From positions 1 to 64,000 of the forward strand of contig DXBP01000002.1 in assembly GCA_019116445.1 (NCBI GenBank): 64,000 nt of DNA, written 5' to 3'. Below, piece after piece: positions 35,902 through 44,942 of the stretch. Below the pieces are notes generated by a model that saw nothing but the letters and a program-made list of their open reading frames with translations, was not told the DNA's origin and made no database searches. How positions within the stretch are numbered: the first letter of the stretch is position 1; each line of letters opens with the position of its first letter. Origin of the DNA: Candidatus Gemmiger excrementigallinarum (GTDB lineage Bacteria > Bacillota > Clostridia > Oscillospirales > Ruminococcaceae). The position numbers and the translations under genes were made by a program.

Positions 35902-35923
35902 CCTGCGCATGAGTACGCGCAGG
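35902..35923 (-). promoter_or_regulatory. Hairpin in the sepF leader
   Basis: CCTGCGC and GCGCAGG form a 7-bp stem around an 8-base loop in the 5' untranslated region, ending about 8 bases before the sepF ribosome site. It may stabilise the mRNA or modulate translation; no known riboswitch is recognised. Confidence 0.5.
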
Positions 35924-35949
35924 AACTGTTACAGCGATATACACTAAAT

Positions 35950-35978
35950 ATTATCTTCTTTTTTATGTCAATTGTCAA
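35950..35978 (-). promoter_or_regulatory. Promoter of the sepF operon
   Basis: Minus strand TTGACA (35973-35978), exactly 17 bases, GATAAT (35950-35955): near-consensus sigma-A promoter, located just after the HlyD-like gene. A second TTGACA copy lies 7 bases downstream. Confidence 0.9.
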
Positions 35979-36000
35979 TATCAAACGGACAGTTTCTGCG

Positions 36001-37230
36001 CTACAGCAACTTGCCGTCCTGCAGATTTGTTCCCTGCACAATAATCTCATCATACAGGCGCACTTCGTTGTCCGTTCCGATTGCGCCGTCAGCAGGGATC
36101 AGGATATAATTTTCATCTTCGTACAAGGTCGTGATTTTTAAAAAGCGCTGCAGGTTTCCGTATTTTACATACACTCCGCGGGCACCATCCACAATATGCA
36201 GCGCTTCTTTATCAATACGGATTCCCTCATACGTCTTAATATCGATCTGCGCCGTTTCCTGCCCAAAGTTCAAGATTTCTGCATTGATCGTCTGGCATTC
36301 AAACACCAGCTTGGCAAGTCCCGATTCCTCATCGGTATTCATTTCCACAAGCGTTGCGGCAAGCGGAGTATTCTGCTTGCCGGGCACACTGATTTTTACC
36401 GATGTAATGCCATCAAACCGTGCTGCGGTTTCCAGATCACAGACGGCATAAAACCGCCAGCTGAATCCTGTGGCGATCTGACCGGCACAATTGGTATCTG
36501 TTGCAGGGAATCCATCTGTCAACATCTGCTGCAATTCTGCAGGAGATGCACCGTCCAGCGCAGCCTGATCCGTGACAATGGGCGCCATAGCCTCGGTACT
36601 GCTGAAATAGCCGTTGGTACTGGCCGTGATCGTCTGCAAAGAACTGAGCTGACTGTTGATTTCATCATACTCTGCCTGCAGCGAACTGATGGTCTGGGAA
36701 AAGTCTCCTGTTTGGCCGGTGCTGACTTGCAAACGGTTCTGTGCGAGCAAGAATTCATCCTCTGCATCGGTAATCCCGCTGTACTCAGCCGTATCCAGCT
36801 TATCCAGCAGATTGTACAGTGCCTGCCGCGTCTGAGTTGTCAGTACCGAGAGATCGCTGCCGGTAGAGTTCTGTGACTTACTCAACAGATCAATGGCACG
36901 CCCCAAGCGGTCAATGCGTTCCCGCAGCAAGCCCTGTGCATCATCGGTATAGCACTCCGCCACCACCGTACCATTGCTGACACGTTCACCATCCTTTACC
37001 AGATACCCAAGGTTTCCGGTACCGGGAACGGAAACCGTTTCAAAGGAAACGACCCCATCCAGTGTGACACTATCGGCCATTGTGTAGGCAATGGCGGTTT
37101 CCGTCTTATAGGACTGGTGAAAGATCACGAAGCATTGTATGACCACATACAAGGACACAGCGACCAGCAAAACGATGCCGATTGCTTTGGCGATATGCCC
37201 TATGGCAGAGCGCGTCTTCGTGGAATCCAT
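36001..37230 (-). CDS. HlyD-like membrane-fusion protein
   Basis: Single-pass membrane protein of 409 residues with an HlyD/adaptor layout. A transmembrane helix (AIGIVLLVAVSLYVVIQCFVI) near residue 17, a lipoyl-like half-barrel (VSVPGTGNLGYLVKDGERVSNGTVVAEC), a helical hairpin around residues 95-200, then beta-barrel segments to the C-terminus. No ABC exporter or MFS partner is adjacent, so transport is not proven. Related proteins sit beside sepF in several clostridia, which hints at an envelope or division role. GGAGG lies 11 bases before the ATG; 23 bases after miaA. Confidence 0.8.
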   Translation of the reverse strand: MDSTKTRSAIGHIAKAIGIVLLVAVSLYVVIQCFVIFHQSYKTETAIAYTMADSVTLDGVVSFETVSVPGTGNLGYLVKDGERVSNGTVVAECYTDDAQGLLRERIDRLGRAIDLLSKSQNSTGSDLSVLTTQTRQALYNLLDKLDTAEYSGITDAEDEFLLAQNRLQVSTGQTGDFSQTISSLQAEYDEINSQLSSLQTITASTNGYFSSTEAMAPIVTDQAALDGASPAELQQMLTDGFPATDTNCAGQIATGFSWRFYAVCDLETAARFDGITSVKISVPGKQNTPLAATLVEMNTDEESGLAKLVFECQTINAEILNFGQETAQIDIKTYEGIRIDKEALHIVDGARGVYVKYGNLQRFLKITTLYEDENYILIPADGAIGTDNEVRLYDEIIVQGTNLQDGKLL

Positions 37231-37253
37231 GCAGTGCTTCGCCTCCTTCCCTC

Positions 37254-38198
37254 TCAGTCCTGCAAAAATTGCTGTACCAATGTTATGGCATGCTGTGTAA
37301 CGTTTTCCTCATCCACATACAGCCACACAGCCTCGTTTTGGTGCCGAAACCAGGTAAGCTGCCGTTTGGCGTATTGGCGCGTCGCCTGTTTCAGGCGGGT
37401 TGTACATTCTTCCAGCGTTTGCCTTCCCTCAAAATAAGGAAAAAACTCTTTGTATCCAATCGCCTGTGCCGCTGTACGATAGTTTTCTTTCTGCTTCCAC
37501 ACAAGCTCTGCTTCCTTCAGAACACCGTCTGCCACCATACGGTCAACACGCTGATCGATACGTCGGTATAAAACCGAGCGATCGCGGCAAGTCAGACACA
37601 GACACAGCGAACGAAACGGCGGCGTTTCCGGTCTGGAATTCTGCTGCTGTTCGCTCATTCGGCGCCCCGTTATTTCAAACAGTTCCAGCGCCCGAATCAC
37701 ACGGGGGAGGTTGTTGGGGTGCACTTTAGCGGCATAAACCGGGTCTATCGCCGTAAGGCGATCATGCAAAACCTGTACACCGTTCGTCTGTGCCTCCTGC
37801 TGCAATCGCCTGCGAAGTTCCGGGTCTGTCTGTTCCGGAGCAAATGTCACACCATTCAGCAGGCTTGTGATGTACAAGCCTGTTCCTCCGACAACTAACG
37901 GCAGTTTTCCCCTGGCCGAAATCTGCGCAATCAAATCAGCCGCAGCAGGCACAAAATCCGCAACACTGTAGGGTTGTTCCGGCGAAAGGAAATCCAACAA
38001 ATGGTGCGGAATTCCTTCACGCTCTTCCATCGTTGCCTTCGCCGTTCCAATCGAAAGTTCCCGGTATACCTGCATGGAATCGGCATTGATGATTTCCCCG
38101 CCGAATTCCTTGGCCAGAGCAACGGAGAGGGCTGTTTTTCCTGTAGCTGTAGGGCCTCCGATCGCCACCACACGCAAACGGTCAGACAAGGCGTCCAA
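37254..38198 (-). CDS. miaA: tRNA dimethylallyltransferase
   Basis: Adds a dimethylallyl group to A37 of tRNAs reading UNN codons; MiaB, encoded in the same operon, then thiomethylates it. GGPTATGKTALS is the P-loop; INADSMQVYRELSIGTAK and IPHHLLDF are family blocks. 314 residues. The start is a TTG at 38198 within the last codons of mutL (17-base overlap); later TTG/GTG codons are possible. Confidence 0.95.
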   Translation of the reverse strand: MDALSDRLRVVAIGGPTATGKTALSVALAKEFGGEIINADSMQVYRELSIGTAKATMEEREGIPHHLLDFLSPEQPYSVADFVPAAADLIAQISARGKLPLVVGGTGLYITSLLNGVTFAPEQTDPELRRRLQQEAQTNGVQVLHDRLTAIDPVYAAKVHPNNLPRVIRALELFEITGRRMSEQQQNSRPETPPFRSLCLCLTCRDRSVLYRRIDQRVDRMVADGVLKEAELVWKQKENYRTAAQAIGYKEFFPYFEGRQTLEECTTRLKQATRQYAKRQLTWFRHQNEAVWLYVDEENVTQHAITLVQQFLQD

Positions 38199-40251
38199 AC
38201 TGCTTTTCCAGCTCCTTCCGAGTAATTTTCAGTACGCAGGGGCGGCCATGCGGGCAAAATGGCGGGATAGAGCCATCCAGAATATTCTGCGCCAGGGACA
38301 ACATTTCCAACTCGCTGGTGCGGTCCCCCGCCTTGATGGCTGCACGGCAGGCAATGGAGTGCAGAACCCACTCGGTCTTTTCCCGTAGCGCATCCCGGCT
38401 GCCATCCACAAAGCGGGACGCCAGCTCCACGACCATATCCTCCACATCGTCCACCGGCACATCCGCCGGTACGGCGCGAACCATAACCGTTGAGCCACCG
38501 AAATCTTCTACTTCCAGACCGGCATCATTGAGCATCTCCTCATTTTGCAACAGCGCCTGTTTCTCCGCAGCCGTCAGATTGACCTGTACAGGCACCAGCA
38601 GCATCTGTGCAGGTACATTGCCATAATCTTTAGCCAATTTTTCAAACAGGATGCGCTCGTGGGCAGCGTGCTTGTCAATCAGGCAGAGCTCGCCTTCCCG
38701 CTCCGTGATAATATAGGTCTTGAACACTTCCCCCACCAGACGCAAAGGCTGAACACTCGGCGGAGCCATTGTAGTCTGCTGCGGGGTTTCCTTTTCCTGG
38801 GGCAAAGCACTCAGGGCATGCATGCTTTGCTGCTCCGGTTCCGGGACTGTTGGCGGCGTCGGCTCATTTTCTTCCTTAATGGTCGGAATCACCGCCGCCT
38901 TTTCTGTAACTGTTGCCGAAATTTCTTGCTTTTTTTCCGGCAAGTCAGGCAGAATATCCAGCACCGTGTCATTGCGCACCGTAGAAACAGCCGGCTGCGG
39001 CGCAATCGGCTTGGGAGCAGGCGCCGTCTGGTAGCGCGGCGCAGGAGATTCTACCGAAACTACCCCGGGCAAGGGACGTACCGGCACAGAGTCAGTCAAC
39101 TTGTTCAACGCCCGATATTCTGCCGCTGACAGTGTTGTGAAGCGAGGTTTTTCCGGCGCGCGCGGAGGAACCGGCGTTGCAGGTACGGTCGGTTCTGGCT
39201 CAGCCGCAGCAGGCTTGGGGGCAGGTGCGCCCTGCGCCATTGCAAATCGGCATTCACCACTACCGGGGGTTGTCAATGCCATGCGCACCGACCGGTATAC
39301 GGCGTCAAAGACATCGCTCTCTCTGGCAAAACGTATTTCGGTTTTGGCGGGATGAACGTTGACGTCGACCAGATCGGCCGGCATATCCAGCATAAGTACT
39401 GCGCCAGGGAACTTGCCCTGCATCATAGTTCCTTTATAAGCATTTTCCAGCGCAGCCATCATGGTACGGTTTTTGACATACCGTCCGTTAACAAAAAAGT
39501 GCTGCGTACCGCGGCTTGCCCGGCAGGCCCGGGGCGGTGTGATCAGACCTGTAATATGATAAACACCGCTGCCGCCGTCTACCGGAAGGAGGTCACGGGC
39601 AAAATCACGCCCCAACACAGCATACACGGCGCTGCGCAAATCCCCATCTCCCGGTGTCAGAAATTGCTGCTTGCCTTCCCGAATCAGGCGAAAACTGATT
39701 TCCGGATGGGACAGGGCGGCATGAAGTACCGTTTCCGCCACATAGGTTCCCTCACTGGCGTCCTTTTTCAGGAATTTCATGCGGGCGGGCGTATTATAAA
39801 ACAGTTCATTGACCGTAATCGTTGTACCCACGGGGCGGGCTCCGGGTTCCATGCCTTTCGGTTCGCCGCCCTCGATGCGATAGCAACAGGCATATTCATC
39901 CTGCTCCGTGCGGGTCAGCACTTCCACTTTGGCAACGCTGGCAATGGACGCCAGGGCTTCGCCGCGGAATCCAAGGGTATGGATATGGTTCAGATCCTCT
40001 GCCGAAGCAATCTTGCTGGTTGCATGGCGGATAAACGCTTTATCAATGTACTCCGCTTCGATACCGCTGCCATTATCCACGATCTGCAGCTGGGCGATTC
40101 CGCCGCGCGTGGCAGACAGTGTGATCTGGGTCGCACCGGCATCAATGGCATTTTCCAGCAGTTCCTTGGCAACCGATGCCGGGCGTTCCACCACTTCACC
40201 GGCCGCAATCAATTCCGCCGTATGTTTGTCCAGTACGCGGATCTCTGCCAT
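38182..40251 (-). CDS. mutL: DNA mismatch repair protein MutL
   Basis: Mismatch-repair ATPase and nicking endonuclease. The GHKL ATPase begins MAEIRVLDKHTAELIAAGEV and has ENAIDAG, GFRGEAL and the transducer domain to about residue 330. A long Pro/Ala/Glu-rich linker follows. The C-terminal domain has DKHAAHERILFE, matching the DQHAxxERxxxE endonuclease motif, plus ACRAAIKAGD and CPHGRP, so this MutL should nick DNA. 689 residues. Start is the ATG at 40251 rather than the GTG three codons earlier; 15 bases after mutS. Confidence 0.96.
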   Translation of the reverse strand: MAEIRVLDKHTAELIAAGEVVERPASVAKELLENAIDAGATQITLSATRGGIAQLQIVDNGSGIEAEYIDKAFIRHATSKIASAEDLNHIHTLGFRGEALASIASVAKVEVLTRTEQDEYACCYRIEGGEPKGMEPGARPVGTTITVNELFYNTPARMKFLKKDASEGTYVAETVLHAALSHPEISFRLIREGKQQFLTPGDGDLRSAVYAVLGRDFARDLLPVDGGSGVYHITGLITPPRACRASRGTQHFFVNGRYVKNRTMMAALENAYKGTMMQGKFPGAVLMLDMPADLVDVNVHPAKTEIRFARESDVFDAVYRSVRMALTTPGSGECRFAMAQGAPAPKPAAAEPEPTVPATPVPPRAPEKPRFTTLSAAEYRALNKLTDSVPVRPLPGVVSVESPAPRYQTAPAPKPIAPQPAVSTVRNDTVLDILPDLPEKKQEISATVTEKAAVIPTIKEENEPTPPTVPEPEQQSMHALSALPQEKETPQQTTMAPPSVQPLRLVGEVFKTYIITEREGELCLIDKHAAHERILFEKLAKDYGNVPAQMLLVPVQVNLTAAEKQALLQNEEMLNDAGLEVEDFGGSTVMVRAVPADVPVDDVEDMVVELASRFVDGSRDALREKTEWVLHSIACRAAIKAGDRTSELEMLSLAQNILDGSIPPFCPHGRPCVLKITRKELEKQFGRLV

Positions 40252-40266
40252 GCAATTCACCTGCCT

Positions 40267-42885
40267 TTAGTCTTTATCCAATACATTTTTCAGTTCATAC
40301 AAAAAGTTCAACGCTTCCAGCGGCGTCAGGGTTTCAATATCAACGCTGTGCAGTTTATCCACCACTTCACTGGGCACGGCAGGATTGTTGTAGGCTTCCA
40401 CCGTTTCAAAATCCAGTTGCATGGTCTGGTTGCGCCCCGGTGCATTGGCTTCCAGCTGACGCAGAATCACGTGGGCGCGTTTGGTCACGCTGGAGGGCAG
40501 ACCGGCCAGTTTGGCAACTTCGATACCATAACTGTCATCCGCCGGGCCTGCCACAATACGCCGCAGGAAAGTAATGTCCTCTCCGCGCTTCTTAACGGCA
40601 ATATTGTAGTTTTTGACGCCGTAGATATCTTTGTCCATGCCGGTAAGCTCATGATAATGGGTTGCAAACAGCGTCTTGCACCCAATGTTATCACAAATAT
40701 ACTCCACCACAGCCCGGGCAATACTCATGCCGTCAAACGTAGAAGTACCGCGGCCGATCTCATCCAGAATCACCAGACTGTTCTTGCTGGCGTGACGCAG
40801 AATTTCAGCCACCTCCGTCATCTCGACCATAAAGGTAGACTGTCCGGCTGCCAGATCATCCGAAGCACCGACGCGGGTAAAAATAGCGTCTACTACACCA
40901 ATGTGCGCACTGGACGCCGGCACAAAGCAGCCGATCTGTGCCATCAGGGCAATCAAGGCATTCTGCCGCATGAAAGTCGATTTACCGGCCATATTGGGAC
41001 CGGTGATCAGCAGCATACGGTTTTCGCCCTCATCCAGCAGGGTGTCGTTGGGCACAAAGAGCGTACCTTTCAGCATCTGCTCAATGACCGGATGACGCCC
41101 CTCCTTGATTTCGATGACACCGCTTTCGTCCACCGTCGGCCGCACATAGTTGTTCTGCACGGCCACTTCGGCAAACCCGGCCAGCACATCCAACTGTGCA
41201 ACCGCCAGCGCTGTGCGCTGAATTCGTACGATCTGGGCCGAAATATCCGCCAGAAGGTCTGCAAACAGCTGATGTTCCAACACCAGCAACCGCTCGTTGG
41301 CTCCCAGAATCTTGTTTTCCAGTTCCTTGAGTTCTGGGGTGATGTAACGTTCCCCTGTCGTCAGGGTCTGCTTGCGGGTAAAGTTGTCCGGGACCGAGTC
41401 TGTATAAGAGCGACTGACTTCAATATAATAGCCGAACACCTTATTGAAGCCGATTTTCAGCTTGGGGATTCCTGTTTCCTCACGCAATTTAGCTTCCAGA
41501 CTGGCCAGGTATCCCTTGCCGCCGTGCATGATGTCGCGCAGTTCATCCACTTCGCTGTTGTACCCGGCGCGAATGGCTCCACCGTCTTTCAGCGTGGCCG
41601 GCGGATCATCCACCAGAGCGGTGGTGATTTTCTGCAGCAGATCATCCAGCGGGTCGATCTGCTCTGCCAACTGTTTCAGCAAAACCGCACCGCAGCCAGC
41701 AGCCTGTGTTTTTACCTCCGGAAGGCGCGCACAGGTATCCCCCAGGGCTTTCACTTCCCGCGGCGTTGCAGATCCATACAGGATACGGGTCGTCAGGCGT
41801 TCAATATCAAATACGTGGGACAGTGCTTCTTTCAGATCCGCTCGGGCGATGTTGGCTGTATACAGCGCCTGCACTGCTTCCAGACGGGCGTTGATTGCCT
41901 GGGCGTCCACCAGCGGCTGTTCGATCCAGGAACGAAGCATCCGCTTGCCCATGGATGTTTCGGTTTTGTCCAACACCCAAAGCAACGTGCCGCGCTTCTC
42001 CCGCCCGCGCATCGTTTCCGTCAGTTCCAGGTTGGCACGGGTCACGGGCGACAGACGCATATACTGTGCATCGGCGTAGTTCTCCACCGTCTTGATGCGT
42101 TCCAGGCCATGCTTCTGCGTTTCCTGCAGGTAATTGAGCAATGCCGACATTGCGTACGGAACCAGTGCATCGCCTTCATACCCCAGCGTTGCTCGCCAAT
42201 CCGCACCAAATTGCCCCGCCATCGTAGATTCCATCAGGGCCTCTTTATAGCAGGATTCTTCCCGCAGTTCCACCAGCGCACTGGTATGTTGCTTGATGTA
42301 GGCGGTAACATCCTTGAAATCCAGCATAGACGGACAAATCAGGATCTCGCTGGGCATATAACGGCACAGTTCCGTAATGATGGCTCCGCCGATTTTTTCG
42401 GCATTGAGTTCTGTGGCGCGCGCTTCGCCGGTGGAAATATCGGCGAAGCAGATGCCCGCCTGCCAGCGGCCACGGCGACGCTTGCAGTAAATACTGCACA
42501 GATAGTTGTTTTTATCCTCTGCCAGCATACTGCTCTCAATGACGGTACCCGGCGTAACCACGCGGATAATATCCCGTTTGACAAGCCCTTTGGCCAGCGC
42601 CGGGTCTTCCATCTGCTCACAGATGGCCACTTTGTATCCCTTGGCAATCAGGCGGGCCACATAGGTTTCGTAGGAGTGGAACGGAACCCCGCACATGGGC
42701 GCACGTTCTTCCTTGCCGCAGTTTTTCCCGGTCAGCGTCAGTTCCAGTTCCCGCGAAGCTGTGAGGGCATCGTCATAGAACATCTCATAAAAGTCGCCGA
42801 CACGGTAAAAGAGAATTTCATTGGGATGCTGTTTCTTGATCTCAAAATACTGCTGCATCATGGGCGATACTGCTTGTTCGGCCAT
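40267..42885 (-). CDS. mutS: DNA mismatch repair protein MutS
   Basis: Mismatch sensor. The N-terminal mismatch-binding domain carries the Phe-x-Glu wedge in FYEMF; the connector, lever and clamp domains follow; the ATPase has GPNMAGKSTFMRQ (Walker A), DEIGRGTSTFDG (Walker B) and ATHYHEL. 872 residues, MutS1 length. ATG with AGGAGTG upstream. Middle gene of miaB-ylbF-mutS-mutL-miaA. Confidence 0.97.
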   Translation of the reverse strand: MAEQAVSPMMQQYFEIKKQHPNEILFYRVGDFYEMFYDDALTASRELELTLTGKNCGKEERAPMCGVPFHSYETYVARLIAKGYKVAICEQMEDPALAKGLVKRDIIRVVTPGTVIESSMLAEDKNNYLCSIYCKRRRGRWQAGICFADISTGEARATELNAEKIGGAIITELCRYMPSEILICPSMLDFKDVTAYIKQHTSALVELREESCYKEALMESTMAGQFGADWRATLGYEGDALVPYAMSALLNYLQETQKHGLERIKTVENYADAQYMRLSPVTRANLELTETMRGREKRGTLLWVLDKTETSMGKRMLRSWIEQPLVDAQAINARLEAVQALYTANIARADLKEALSHVFDIERLTTRILYGSATPREVKALGDTCARLPEVKTQAAGCGAVLLKQLAEQIDPLDDLLQKITTALVDDPPATLKDGGAIRAGYNSEVDELRDIMHGGKGYLASLEAKLREETGIPKLKIGFNKVFGYYIEVSRSYTDSVPDNFTRKQTLTTGERYITPELKELENKILGANERLLVLEHQLFADLLADISAQIVRIQRTALAVAQLDVLAGFAEVAVQNNYVRPTVDESGVIEIKEGRHPVIEQMLKGTLFVPNDTLLDEGENRMLLITGPNMAGKSTFMRQNALIALMAQIGCFVPASSAHIGVVDAIFTRVGASDDLAAGQSTFMVEMTEVAEILRHASKNSLVILDEIGRGTSTFDGMSIARAVVEYICDNIGCKTLFATHYHELTGMDKDIYGVKNYNIAVKKRGEDITFLRRIVAGPADDSYGIEVAKLAGLPSSVTKRAHVILRQLEANAPGRNQTMQLDFETVEAYNNPAVPSEVVDKLHSVDIETLTPLEALNFLYELKNVLDKD

Positions 42886-42931
42886 GTTTCACACTCCTGT
42901 TACTTCTCAAAAATCCGTTTTTCTGCCCTCA

Positions 42932-43339
42932 TCAATGGCAGCCGCCGCAGGTGGCGCAGCTGCCGGTGCAACCGCCCTCGGGTTCACGGACAGTCATGGG
43001 ATCGCCGCCGTTCATGGCAGTGTTGATGATGGCATCGATATAGCTGACCATGGCTTCACACTCTGCCTTGGCAGCGGTGTAACGTACCATGCCCTCGCTG
43101 GCCATGATCTGGCTGTACAGATCATTGATGCGCTGGTTCAGTTCCGCAACGCGCGCAGCATCAGTTTCAGCCTTGGCACTCTCATTGTTGAGATCCAGAC
43201 GGGCCAGATTGAATTCCCCGATCATGTTCTGCAGTTCCTGGTCGGCGTCATTGGCACGGCGCGCCGCATCCAGTTCCAGATACCGGGGATCGGTCTGCAT
43301 CGCAGCCGCAGCTTTCTTGAACAAATCCATGCAATCCAT
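42932..43339 (-). CDS. YlbF/YmcA family protein with Cys-rich tail
   Basis: Small helical protein of 135 residues from the YlbF/YmcA (RicF/RicA) family; in Bacillus these form the Ric complex, which carries iron-sulfur clusters and helps RNase Y process mRNA. Position just after miaB matches Bacillus ymcA. Helical body residues 1-110; the C-terminus GGCTGSCATCGGCH has four Cys and a His, suited to metal or Fe-S binding. Start ATG has AAGGAG nine bases upstream. Which of the two paralogues it represents is uncertain. Confidence 0.85.
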   Translation of the reverse strand: MDCMDLFKKAAAAMQTDPRYLELDAARRANDADQELQNMIGEFNLARLDLNNESAKAETDAARVAELNQRINDLYSQIMASEGMVRYTAAKAECEAMVSYIDAIINTAMNGGDPMTVREPEGGCTGSCATCGGCH

Positions 43340-43359
43340 TTTCTATAACTCCTTTGTTG

Positions 43360-44754
43360 TTATTCTTTTTCTTCCGATACCAATTCTCCGGTCAGCAGTG
43401 CTGCCCGCGAGCCCGTAAGGCGAACCTGTGCCCACTGGCCGATCAGACTTTCCGATGCGGGAAATTCCACCACCAGGTTGTTATCCAATCTTCCGTTCAC
43501 CGTACCCGGCGTGCGGCCGGCGGCCTCTGCCAGAACGCGCACAGTCTGCCCCGTCATAGCGGCCACTGCAGAAAATGCAAACTCATCCTGGGTGCGCAGC
43601 AAACGTTCCATCCGGGCCGCTTTTTCAGCATGTGCCGTGGGGTCCGGCATCTTTGCTGCCGGCGTACCGTTGCGCTTGGAATAAATGAACGTGAACAGCT
43701 GCATATAGCCGACTTTGCGCACCAAATCCAGCGTTGCCTGGAAATCTTCCTCGGTTTCGCCCGGGAAGCCCACAATAATGTCGCTGGAGAAGGTTACGCC
43801 AGGAATCTTGTTGCGGGCATAATCCACCAGCTCCAGGTACTGTTCCACCGTGTAATGGCGGTTCATCTGCTGCAGCAGGCGATTGCTGCCGGACTGCACA
43901 GGCAAATGAATGTGTTTACAAAGATGCGGCTGTGCCGCGATGGTATCGATCAGTTTATGGCTGGCATCCTTGGGATGACTGGTCATAAAACGGATCTGAT
44001 AATCACCGGGCACCGCGCAGAGCAGATTGAGCAAATCGGCAAAGTCGATGGGATGTTCCAAGCCTTTGCCATAGCTGTTGACGTTCTGGCCCAGCAACGT
44101 GATTTCTTTGTAACCTTTTGCAATCAGATCCTTGAATTCCGCCAGAATCGCATCCGGTTCCCGGCTGCGCTCCCGCCCGCGTACATAGGGTACAATGCAA
44201 TAGGTGCAGAAATTGTCACAACCATACATGATCGGCAGCCAGGCCCGGAATCCGGAATCCCGCCGAATGGGCAGATCCTCCACCACAGCATTGCGCTGCT
44301 CGGGATTTTCCAGATAGCGTTTGCCGCGGCGCAGACGTTCCGCCAGCATGGAGGGCAGACGGTCGATGCCGTCCACGCCGAAAACCAGATCCACATACGG
44401 GTAACTCTGGCGCAATTTTTCCACGATATGGGGCTGCTGGGCCATACATCCGCACACGCCGATGATCAGCCGCGGATTCTGCTCTTTAAGCTTTTTGAGC
44501 GCACCGATGTTGCCAAACACACGCTGTTCGGCATGTTCCCGTACCGCACAGGTATTGAACAGAATCAAATCGGCATCTTCCAGGGTATCGCACAGTCCGA
44601 AACCGACGTCCTGCAAAACCCCCCGGATTTTTTCACCGTCATTCACATTTTGCTGGCAGCCGTAGCTGCGCACAAACGCCAAGGGCGGCGTTTCATAGTA
44701 AGCTGCCAGCGTTTTGGCAGCCGCTTCGTTATGGATATAAGTCAGTTTTTCCAA
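43360..44754 (-). CDS. miaB: tRNA-2-methylthio-N6-dimethylallyladenosine synthase
   Basis: Radical-SAM methylthiotransferase completing ms2i6A37 in tRNA, acting after MiaA. The UPF0004 domain has YGCQQN and NTCAVREHA plus GVCGCMAQ (second Fe-S cluster); the radical-SAM motif is GCDNFCTYCIVPYVRG; a TRAM domain ends the protein. 464 residues from the TTG at 44754, seven bases after AAGGAG; the 33 extra codons in the track lie across the promoter and are rejected. First gene of the operon. Confidence 0.95.
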   Translation of the reverse strand: MEKLTYIHNEAAAKTLAAYYETPPLAFVRSYGCQQNVNDGEKIRGVLQDVGFGLCDTLEDADLILFNTCAVREHAEQRVFGNIGALKKLKEQNPRLIIGVCGCMAQQPHIVEKLRQSYPYVDLVFGVDGIDRLPSMLAERLRRGKRYLENPEQRNAVVEDLPIRRDSGFRAWLPIMYGCDNFCTYCIVPYVRGRERSREPDAILAEFKDLIAKGYKEITLLGQNVNSYGKGLEHPIDFADLLNLLCAVPGDYQIRFMTSHPKDASHKLIDTIAAQPHLCKHIHLPVQSGSNRLLQQMNRHYTVEQYLELVDYARNKIPGVTFSSDIIVGFPGETEEDFQATLDLVRKVGYMQLFTFIYSKRNGTPAAKMPDPTAHAEKAARMERLLRTQDEFAFSAVAAMTGQTVRVLAEAAGRTPGTVNGRLDNNLVVEFPASESLIGQWAQVRLTGSRAALLTGELVSEEKE

Positions 44755-44796
44755 GAGAATTCTCCTTAAGGGCACACAAATCCAATATACCGTAAT

Positions 44797-44825
44797 AGTA
44801 TAGCAAATTACCCGGAAAAGTACAA
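44797..44825 (-). promoter_or_regulatory. Promoter of the miaB-mutSL operon
   Basis: Minus strand TTGTAC (44820-44825), 17-base spacer ending TGC, TATACT (44797-44802), about 40 bases before the miaB start. Confidence 0.85.
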
Positions 44826-44892
44826 GCGGTTGTTTTCCTTTTTTGTGAGGCATACGCTATCCTGTGGTTTGCGATACTGTGAAACCGCAGGC

Positions 44893-44932
44893 AAAAATCC
44901 GGGAATCCCCGTCATGCGGGAACTCCCGGATT
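44893..44932 (-). terminator. Terminator of uvrBA
   Basis: A 16-bp minus-strand stem starting AATCCGGGA (two G-U pairs) with a 5-base loop, followed by TTTTTG; 10 bases after the uvrA stop. Confidence 0.92.
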
Positions 44933-44942
44933 GTACCGATTT

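Noticed and set aside
39352-43026. 1224-codon plus-strand open frame across mutL and mutS
   Set aside because: Antisense shadow of well-supported mutL and mutS; no ribosome site or family motif, and similar shadows occur opposite ileS, uvrA and dnaE, so codon bias explains it.
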